A DNA stretch of 62,292 bases from Streptomyces triticagri (GTDB lineage Bacteria; Actinomycetota; Actinomycetes; Streptomycetales; Streptomycetaceae): the NCBI RefSeq assembly GCF_003429565.1, contig NZ_QUAK01000122.1, positions 1-62,292 of the forward strand. Direction: 5' to 3'. Below the pieces are notes generated by a model. It was given only the letters and a program-made list of their open reading frames with translations, was not told the origin of the DNA and searched no databases. The position numbers and the translations under genes are program-made. Within the stretch, counting starts at the first letter, position 1, and each line of letters begins with the position of its first letter. Below are positions 56,150-62,292 of the stretch, in pieces.

Positions 56150-58426
56150 TTGTCAACCGAGGAATTGCAGAATGAGCAGCAATTCATCGACCGTCTCTAC
56201 GATCGTCTCGGAGTGCTGCACGCCGAGGCCCAGTCCCTGGCCAAGGCCTCGCTCGCCCAGGTCGGGCGCGGTCAGCAGGCCCGGCTCGAGCGGGATGTGA
56301 GCGTCGCGGAACACGGCAGGACCGCCGCCGAACTGGCCGGTGTGGAATCCGGTCTGTGCTTCGGCCGAATTGATCTCGCCGAACCGGGGGCGGGCCCCGA
56401 CCACCATCACATCGGCCGTATCGGAATCCGCGACGACGACTCGGAACGGACGCCTCTGCTGATCGACTGGCGCGCCCCCGTGGCCCGCCCGTTCTATCTC
56501 GCCACCGGTCACACCCCGATGGGAGTGCGCCGCCGCCGGCACCTCACCACCGAAGGCCGTACGGTCACGGCTCTGCACGACGAGATCCTGGACATCGCGG
56601 ACACCACCCGTACCGGACACGAGGACCCCAACGGCGACGCCGTGCTGCTCGCCGCCCTGAACGCGGCCCGCACCGGCCGCATGGGCGACATCGTGGGCAC
56701 CATCCAGGCCGGGCAGGACCGGATCATCCGCGCCCCGCACCAGGGCGTGCTGGTCGTCGAGGGCGGACCGGGCACCGGCAAGACCGCGGTCGCCCTGCAC
56801 CGCGCCGCGTATCTGCTCTATGCACAGCGCGAGGTGCTCGCCAAGCGGGCGGTCCTGATCGTCGGGCCGAACCCGGCCTTCCTCAGCTACATCGGCGAGG
56901 TGCTGCCTTCGCTCGGCGAGACCGGGGTGCTTCTCGCGACCGTCGGGGAGCTCTACCCGGGCGTGACCGCCACCGGCACGGACAGCCCCGAGGCCGCCGA
57001 GGTCAAGGGCCGCGCGGAGATGGCCGAGGTGCTCGAACGCTACGTACGCGCCCGCCAGTCGGTGCCCGAGGACGCCCTGGAGATCGACCACGACGACTAC
57101 GGCTCGCTGTTCCTGGAGCGCGCCATGGCCGAGGACGCGCGCGCCCGGGCCCGCGAGACCTCGCTGCCGCACAACCTGGCCCGCCCCTACTTCGCCTTCC
57201 ACCTCATCGACGCCCTCACCGACCAGTTGGTGGAGCGGCTCGGGGCGGATCCGTACGGCGGACCGAATCTGCTCGGCCCCGACGACATCGCCCAGCTCGG
57301 CAAGGAGATCGCCACCAGCCCCGAGGTGCATGCCGCGATCGAGTCGCTCTGGCCGACGCTGACGCCCGAGCGGCTGATCACCGAGTTCCTCGCCGATCCG
57401 GAGGGCCTGGACGACCGGGACGCCAAGGCGATCCGCCGCACCTGCGGCGCCCTCGCGCCCAGCGACTTCACGCCCGCGGACGTGCCGCTGCTCGACGAGG
57501 CGGCCGAGCTGCTCGGCTTCGACGACTCGGCGCAGCGCGCGGCCGAGGAGGCCGAACGCCAGGAGCGCATCGCCTACGCCCAGGGCGTGCTCGACCTGTC
57601 CTACGCCTCTCGTACCTACGAGTTCGAGGACAAGGAGGACGCGCTGGACGGCGACACCGAGGCCTCCGAGGTGCTCGGCGTGCACGACGTCATCGACGCC
57701 GAGCGGATGGCCGAGCGGCAGGAGGAGGCCGACCACCGCAGCGCCGCGGAGCGGGCCGCGGCCGACCGCACCTGGGCCTTCGGGCACATCATCGTGGACG
57801 AGGCGCAGGAGCTGTCCGCGATGGCCTGGCGGCTGCTGATGCGCCGGGTGCCGACCCGCTCCATGACCCTGGTCGGCGACCCCGCCCAGACCGGCGACGA
57901 GGCGGGCTGCGGATCCTGGGAGACGATCCTCGAACCGTACGTGCAGGACCGCTGGGAGCTGGTCCGCCTCGGCGTCAACTACCGTACGCCCGCCGAGATC
58001 ATGGACCTGGCGGCCGGGGTGCTGCGTGCCGAGGCGCCGGCGTTCGAGCCGCCGCGGTCGGTGCGCTCCACCGGGGTGCCGCCGTGGACGAAGCAGGCCG
58101 GTGATCTGCCGGACGCCGTCGCCGATGCCGTCGCGCGGGACCTGCCGGACGACGGACGGCTCGCGGTGATCGCACCCCGCGCCCTGCACGAGTCCCTTGC
58201 GACCCGCATCGAAGGCGTGCGGGCCGGGGCGGAGCCGGATCTGACGCAGCGTGTGGTGCTGCTCGACGCGCGCCAGTCCAAGGGCCTGGAGTTCGACGCG
58301 GTCGTGGTCGTGGAGCCCTCGGCGATGCGCACGAGCGACCTGTATGTCGCGCTGACCCGGGCGACCAGGACCCTGGGGATCCTGTACACGGGAGGGCTGC
58401 CCGACGGGCTCCGCCGCCACGGGTGA
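56150..58426 (+). CDS. HelD/HelR-type RNA-polymerase-associated helicase
   Basis: 758 aa, UvrD/Rep-like superfamily 1 ATPase. Walker A is EGGPGTGKTAVALHRAAYLLY (about residues 204-224) and Walker B IIVDEAQELSAMAW (about 546). GDPAQTGDEAG, VNYRTPAEI and the late SKGLEFDAVVVVEP, YVALTRATRTL motifs are intact. The N-terminal coiled coil (EELQNEQQFIDRLYDRLGVLHAEAQ) is the arm HelD inserts into RNA polymerase. Class II HelD proteins recycle stalled polymerase; HelR also displaces rifamycins. I start at TTG (LSTEELQNEQQ) because GGAG lies 6 nt upstream; the frame is open further but reads as leader. Syntenic with SCO5439. Confidence 0.9.
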   Translation: MSTEELQNEQQFIDRLYDRLGVLHAEAQSLAKASLAQVGRGQQARLERDVSVAEHGRTAAELAGVESGLCFGRIDLAEPGAGPDHHHIGRIGIRDDDSERTPLLIDWRAPVARPFYLATGHTPMGVRRRRHLTTEGRTVTALHDEILDIADTTRTGHEDPNGDAVLLAALNAARTGRMGDIVGTIQAGQDRIIRAPHQGVLVVEGGPGTGKTAVALHRAAYLLYAQREVLAKRAVLIVGPNPAFLSYIGEVLPSLGETGVLLATVGELYPGVTATGTDSPEAAEVKGRAEMAEVLERYVRARQSVPEDALEIDHDDYGSLFLERAMAEDARARARETSLPHNLARPYFAFHLIDALTDQLVERLGADPYGGPNLLGPDDIAQLGKEIATSPEVHAAIESLWPTLTPERLITEFLADPEGLDDRDAKAIRRTCGALAPSDFTPADVPLLDEAAELLGFDDSAQRAAEEAERQERIAYAQGVLDLSYASRTYEFEDKEDALDGDTEASEVLGVHDVIDAERMAERQEEADHRSAAERAAADRTWAFGHIIVDEAQELSAMAWRLLMRRVPTRSMTLVGDPAQTGDEAGCGSWETILEPYVQDRWELVRLGVNYRTPAEIMDLAAGVLRAEAPAFEPPRSVRSTGVPPWTKQAGDLPDAVADAVARDLPDDGRLAVIAPRALHESLATRIEGVRAGAEPDLTQRVVLLDARQSKGLEFDAVVVVEPSAMRTSDLYVALTRATRTLGILYTGGLPDGLRRHG

Positions 58427-58600
58427 CCCGGCCGCCGTACGGCTGGAAGGGGCATGTCGCTCGGCCGGGTGGTGCGGTCGTCGGAGTGATGCCGGTGGGC
58501 AGCCGTGTGGCGCCGGGCCGCGGGTGGCACGGATGGCAGTCAGTCGGGCCGCCCGCCGAGGCGGCCCACCATCCGCACTCCGTGAAAGGACCCGTGCCTG

Positions 58601-59101
58601 ATGAGTTCTCGTCTCGTCGCGCGTTCATGTCTCGTCGCCGTGACCGCGCTCGCCGTCCTCCTGCCCGCGCACGCGGCGAGCGCCGCACCCACCGCCCCGA
58701 AGAACTGCAACGCCTATCAGAAGACGGTCAACCGCCACCAGGCGACGATGGACGACCTCGACGAGCGGCACGCCGCGGAGCGGGCCGAGCTGGACCGCCT
58801 GTCGGGGGACCTGCAGGAGGCCACGGGCGAGGCCGACTTCTACGCCGACGAGCTCCTCGACGTCGGCGAGTCACTGGGCCTGGCCGAACCGGACAGCCCC
58901 GAGTACGCACGCCTGCTCAAGGAGCGCGAGGAGCTCAACGGCAAGCTCGCGCAGGCGCGGGCCAAGGAGCGCGCCGCATACGGCCCGTACCGCGACTTCG
59001 AGCTCGACCGTGAGCTCGCGGCCGACCGGGCGAAGACGCAGCGGCTGCTCAAGACCGCGCAGACCCGGCTGCGCAACTGCCAGAACCAGCTGGCGTCCTG
59101 A
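58601..59101 (+). CDS. Secreted coiled-coil protein
   Basis: 166 aa. The signal peptide ends near residue 28 (VAVTALAVLLPAHAASA). The mature chain is helical with heptads (TVNRHQATMDDLDERHAAERAELDRLSGDLQEATGEADFYADELL, then LLKEREELNGKLAQARAKERAAYG) and has two Cys, C36 and one near the C-terminus (RNCQNQ), that could join the helix ends. AAAGGA lies 11 nt before the ATG. I do not recognise the family; it may be a cell-wall or scaffold protein. Confidence 0.85.
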   Translation: MSSRLVARSCLVAVTALAVLLPAHAASAAPTAPKNCNAYQKTVNRHQATMDDLDERHAAERAELDRLSGDLQEATGEADFYADELLDVGESLGLAEPDSPEYARLLKEREELNGKLAQARAKERAAYGPYRDFELDRELAADRAKTQRLLKTAQTRLRNCQNQLAS

Positions 59102-59278
59102 CGTCCGACGGGGAGGTGCCCGGGCGGTGAGTGTGGCCGGGCGGCGCGGAATGTCCGGGTCCGGCCACCGTCCGGCTGCGGACCCGGAACCTCCGGCGCC
59201 CCGGGGTGGTCCGGCACCCGGGGCCGGCGTCACGGTCGTGGGCGGGAACACCACACGTTCACGACCGACGGGGGAGTC

Positions 59279-59785
59279 ATGAGCAACGGGATGCGTGCGT
59301 ACGGCAGGAAGCGGCTCGCGGTCACGGCCGTCGCGGGGGCAGCGATGATCGCCCTGACCGCGGGCGCCTGCGGGGAGACCTCGGACCAGAACGGCAAGGC
59401 AGCGGGTACGAAGGCGGCCGAGGCGCGCGGAGACGGCGCGGCCGCGGGCGGCGCCGGGCAGGACGGGGCCGGCGAGGCGATCGCCAACCAGGCGGCCACG
59501 TCCGGCGGTGGCGGCGGCACGGGTGGCACCGGGGCCGGGCGCGGACACCAGGTCAAGGTCTGGAAGAAGGTCAAGGTCCGGATGAGGCCGGACCAGAGGA
59601 CGAAGCACCTGTCGAACATCGGCAAGGGAGCCAAGGTCACCGCCAGGTGCTGGACCATCGGCCGCATGGTCCAGGCCGAAGGCACCAACAACGAGATCTG
59701 GCTCAGCGTCAAGAACGGCTGGGCGAGCGCGATCTACTTCAAGGGCGACAAGTACGCCGGACTGCCGAAGCGCGCCCGCTGCTGA
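59279..59785 (+). CDS. Secreted SH3-like domain protein
   Basis: 168 aa. A signal peptide (KRLAVTAVAGAAMIALTAGAC) is followed by an Ala/Gly/Lys linker of about 60 residues. The C-terminal 80 residues (VWKKVKVRMRPDQRTKHLSNIGKGAKVTARCWTIGRMVQAEGTNNEIWLSVKNGWASAIYFKGDKYAGLP) fit a bacterial SH3 (SH3b) domain, including the closing W-x-S-x-x-Y-like turn. Such domains bind peptidoglycan. The signal's Cys is only a weak lipobox. GGGGGAG lies before the ATG. Confidence 0.85.
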   Translation: MSNGMRAYGRKRLAVTAVAGAAMIALTAGACGETSDQNGKAAGTKAAEARGDGAAAGGAGQDGAGEAIANQAATSGGGGGTGGTGAGRGHQVKVWKKVKVRMRPDQRTKHLSNIGKGAKVTARCWTIGRMVQAEGTNNEIWLSVKNGWASAIYFKGDKYAGLPKRARC

Positions 59786-59809
59786 TCGCACACAGCGGGC
59801 GCGGCGCGG

Positions 59810-62032
59810 TCAGGCGGGCCGCAGCCAGACCGTGGCCAGCGGCGGCAGGGTGAGGGAGATGCTCGCCGGGCGGCCGTGCGAGGCGACCGGTTCCGGCTCG
59901 AGAGGGCCGGCCGCTTCGCCGACGCCACTGCCGCCGTACCGCTCCCCGTCGGTGTTCAGGACCACCCGCCAGGCTTGCGGCCCCTCGGGCACCCCGAGCC
60001 GGTAGCCCTCCCGCACGACCGGCGCGAAGTGGGAGACGGACAGCAGCGGGCTGCCGTCCGCCGCGTGCCGCAGGAACGCGAAGACATTGTCCTCCGCCGC
60101 GTCACCCGCCACCCAGGCGAAGCCGGACGGGGCGAAGTCCCGCTGCCACAGGGCCGGTTCGGCGCCGTACGCCGAGTTGAGGTCGCGCACCAGATCGCGG
60201 ACGCCCCGGTGGTCCGCCTCCGCCCCGTACGAGGGATCGAGCAGCCACCAGTCGGGGCCGTGTGCCTCCGACCACTCCGCGCCCTGCGCGAACTCCTGGC
60301 CCATGAACAGGAGTTGCTTGCCCGGGTGGGCCCACATGAAGCCGAGATACGCGCGCAGTCCGGCCCGCTGCTGCCACCAGTCGCCGGGCATCTTGGAGAC
60401 CAGGGACCGCTTGCCGTGCACCACCTCGTCGTGCGAGATCGGCAGGCAGTAGTTCTCGCTGTACGCGTACACCATCGAGAAGGTCATCTCGTGGTGGTGG
60501 TGCCTGCGGTGCACCGGGTCGCGGGACACATAGCCGAGCGAGTCGTGCATCCAGCCCATGTTCCACTTCAGGCCGAAGCCGAGGCCGCCGAGGCCGTCGG
60601 CGCCGGTGTGGTGGGTGGCGCGGGTGACGCCGTCCCAGGCGGTGGACTCCTCGGCGATCGTGACCACGCCCGGCACCCGGCGGTGCACGGTGGCGTTCAT
60701 CTCCTGCAGGAAGGCCACCGCGTCCAGGTTCTCCCGGCCGCCGTGCTCGTTCGGCGTCCACTGGCCCTCCTCGCGCGAATAGTCGAGGTAGAGCATCGAG
60801 GCGACGGCGTCCACCCGCAGGCCGTCGATGTGGAACTCCTCGCACCAGTACACCGCGTTGGCCACCAGGAAGTTGCGGACCTCGCGGCGGCCGTAGTCGA
60901 ACTCGAGGGTGCCCCAGTCGGGGTGTGCCGCCCGTGCCGGGTCCTCGTGCTCGTACAGCGGCCTGCCGTCGAACTCGGCCAACGCCCAGTCGTCGCGCGG
61001 GAAATGGGCCGGCACCCAGTCGATCAGTACGCCGATGCCGGCGCGGTGCAGCGCGTCCACCAGATGCCTGAAGTCGTCCGGTGTGCCCAGGCGCGCCGTC
61101 GGCGCGTAGAAGCCGGTGACCTGGTAGCCCCAGGAGCCGCCGAAGGGGTGCTCGGCGACCGGCATCAGCTCCACATGCGTGAAGCCCAAGTCCTTGACAT
61201 ACGCGGGGAGTTGCTCGGCAAGCTGACGGTACGTCAGGCCCGGGCGCCAGGACGCGAGGTGCACCTCGTACACCGAGAACGGCTCCTCGTGCAGGGTCCG
61301 CCGGGTGCGCTCCCGCATCCAGGCGTCGTCCTGCCAGACGTGCTGCGAGACCGTCACGATCGAGGAGTTGGCGGGCGGGACCTCCGTCCTGCGGGCCATC
61401 GGGTCGGCCCGCAGGGAGCGGGTGCCGTCCGGGCGGGTGATCTCGAACTTGTAGAGCTCGCCCTCGCCGACGCCCGGTACGAACAGCTCCCATACGCCGG
61501 TCGAGCCGAGCGAACGGAGCGGGAAGGCGGTGCCGTCCCAGTGGTTGAAGCCGCCGACGACGCGGACGCCGCGGGCGTTCGGGGCCCATACGGTGAAGCG
61601 GGTTCCGGTCACGCCCTGGTGGGTCATCGGCTGCGCGCCGAGTGCGTGCCACAGCTGTTCGTGGCGGCCCTCGCTGATCAGGTGCAGGTCCAACTCGCCC
61701 ACGGACGGCAGGAATCCGTACGGGTCCGCCGTCGTGAGCTCGGTGTCCTGGTACGTCACGGCCAGCCGGTAGCCGGCCACGGGGCGGCGGGTCGTGGCCG
61801 AGAAGAACCCGTCGCCGTCGTCGTGCAGCGTGTGGCGGTGGCCGTCGGGTGTGATCGCGGTGACCGCGGTGGCGTACGGGCGGAGTGTGCGGATGGCGGT
61901 TTCTCCGCCGGGGAGGGGGTGGGCGCCGAGCACTTCGTGCGGGTCGTGGTGTGTTCCTTCCAGCAACCGGCGGCGGTCCTCCGGACCCGGGGGGTTGGGG
62001 GGTTTCTGCGTCTTGCCCTGCGCGAGGGTCAC
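59810..62032 (-). CDS. glgB: 1,4-alpha-glucan branching enzyme GlgB
   Basis: 740 aa. It makes alpha-1,6 branches in glycogen. There is an N-terminal carbohydrate-binding region (HDPHEVLGAHPL), then a CBM48 (GTRFTVWAPNARGVRVVGGFNHWDG), then the GH13 barrel. The likely catalytic residues are Asp in FHIDGLRVDAVAS (about 405), Glu in VVTIAEESTAW (about 458) and the transition-state Asp in LPISHDEVVHGKRSL. GAAGGAGAG lies 7 nt before the GTG I choose (VTLAQGKTQKP); the frame continues upstream only through repeat-derived sequence. In S. coelicolor it heads a glycogen/trehalose cluster (glgB, treS, pep2, glgE), which would lie outside this window. Confidence 0.95.
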   Translation of the reverse strand: MTLAQGKTQKPPNPPGPEDRRRLLEGTHHDPHEVLGAHPLPGGETAIRTLRPYATAVTAITPDGHRHTLHDDGDGFFSATTRRPVAGYRLAVTYQDTELTTADPYGFLPSVGELDLHLISEGRHEQLWHALGAQPMTHQGVTGTRFTVWAPNARGVRVVGGFNHWDGTAFPLRSLGSTGVWELFVPGVGEGELYKFEITRPDGTRSLRADPMARRTEVPPANSSIVTVSQHVWQDDAWMRERTRRTLHEEPFSVYEVHLASWRPGLTYRQLAEQLPAYVKDLGFTHVELMPVAEHPFGGSWGYQVTGFYAPTARLGTPDDFRHLVDALHRAGIGVLIDWVPAHFPRDDWALAEFDGRPLYEHEDPARAAHPDWGTLEFDYGRREVRNFLVANAVYWCEEFHIDGLRVDAVASMLYLDYSREEGQWTPNEHGGRENLDAVAFLQEMNATVHRRVPGVVTIAEESTAWDGVTRATHHTGADGLGGLGFGLKWNMGWMHDSLGYVSRDPVHRRHHHHEMTFSMVYAYSENYCLPISHDEVVHGKRSLVSKMPGDWWQQRAGLRAYLGFMWAHPGKQLLFMGQEFAQGAEWSEAHGPDWWLLDPSYGAEADHRGVRDLVRDLNSAYGAEPALWQRDFAPSGFAWVAGDAAEDNVFAFLRHAADGSPLLSVSHFAPVVREGYRLGVPEGPQAWRVVLNTDGERYGGSGVGEAAGPLEPEPVASHGRPASISLTLPPLATVWLRPA

Positions 62033-62069
62033 GGGGTCTCTCCTTCGGGGTTCTGAGCGGTCCACCAAC

Positions 62070-62292
62070 AGCCCGTCCGGCAGCACCTTCAGCCTGTCCG
62101 CGTCTTCAGCCGGTCCGGCACCTTCAGCCCGTCCGGCGTTTGAGGACATCTTTCAGCCGGTCCGGCGTTTGAGGACGAGGCCGCCAGGCCGATGCCTGGA
62201 ACCGGAACGGCCCTGGACGGGCCGTGTCCTCAAGCGCCGGACGGGCTGAGTTTTGCCCTGGACGGGCCGTGTCCTCAAGCGCCGGACGGGCT
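62070..62292. repeat. Cluster of interspersed short repeats before glgB
   Basis: Four full copies of the 22-bp element: minus orientation at 62125-62147 and 62154-62176, plus orientation at 62226-62248 and 62271-62292, with degenerate fragments from 62070 on. Because both orientations occur, copies can pair into long hairpins. The cluster runs off the window end and occupies the glgB upstream region from about 38 nt before the start codon. Confidence 0.85.

Noticed and set aside
1..62292. tRNA, rRNA, CRISPR array, insertion sequence, prophage or integrase genes
   Set aside because: I found no cloverleaf with a T-loop GGTTCGA pattern between genes, no regular repeat-spacer array, and no transposase or integrase motif. 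The region reads as conserved core chromosome.

Overview
This window looks like a core chromosomal segment of a Streptomyces. Base composition is strongly GC-rich, genes are dense, GTG starts are common, and the gene order matches (from memory) the S. coelicolor SCO5388-SCO5440 block: nucS, filP and scy, methylmalonyl-CoA epimerase, thiolase, meaB, absC, icmA, a thioredoxin gene, pyk, ackA, pta, pfkA, a HelD-type helicase and glgB. I read 56 protein-coding genes. I see no rRNA, tRNA, insertion sequence, prophage or CRISPR array.

Layout. 0-3.1 kb: mismatch endonuclease NucS, a small conserved protein, a flavin-dependent oxidoreductase and a small zinc-ribbon-like protein. 3.1-7.2 kb: two tandem ABC ATPase/permease pairs. 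7.3-12.3 kb: the coiled-coil polar-growth proteins FilP and Scy. 12.5-16.5 kb: methylmalonyl-CoA epimerase, acetyl-CoA acetyltransferase and the mutase chaperone MeaB, with a 1.2 kb G-rich low-complexity tract inside the block. 16.7-22.2 kb: an Asp-rich PepSY protein beside a two-component system whose sensor loop is also Asp-rich, the MarR regulator AbsC, and three tandem AIM24-family genes. 22.3-28.8 kb: a cellulose-synthase-like GT2, a GH6 cellulase lipoprotein, and a regulator/MFS exporter pair. 28.8-33 kb: MarR, DUF3817, IcmA, a DHFR-fold protein and TetR. 33.4-37.7 kb: a thioredoxin/TPR chaperone-like protein, then a DUF6230, DUF6114 and Lys/Glu-rich envelope cassette. 37.8-44.7 kb: pyruvate kinase, acetate kinase, phosphotransacetylase, phosphofructokinase and an XRE regulator. 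44.8-48 kb: a sugar ABC importer. 48.1-52.5 kb: a small secreted protein and a CitA/DcuS-type two-component system divergent from a dicarboxylate symporter. 52.6-56 kb: two GH16 glucanases flanking a MerR-thioredoxin pair. 56.1-62 kb: a HelD/HelR-type helicase, two secreted proteins and glycogen branching enzyme.

Themes. (1) Polar growth next to beta-glucan enzymes: Scy and FilP, GT2, GH6, and two GH16 enzymes carrying CebR-like operators. (2) Acyl-CoA and B12-dependent carbon rearrangement: epimerase, MeaB, IcmA, thiolase. (3) The glycolysis/acetate node: pfkA, pyk, pta, ackA. (4) Leaderless transcription: ten genes have a TANNNT box 6-8 nt before the start codon and no clear ribosome-binding site.

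The least ordinary signals are two tandem 24-nt hairpins with identical loops and compensatory stem changes at 33096-33150, a near-perfect 24-bp palindrome before icmA, stop-codon-spanning duplications at the 3' ends of the epimerase gene and icmA, matching Asp-rich tracts in the PepSY protein and the neighbouring sensor kinase, the G-rich tract at 14.3-15.6 kb, and a short interspersed repeat of about 22 bp found at both window edges and in three other places.
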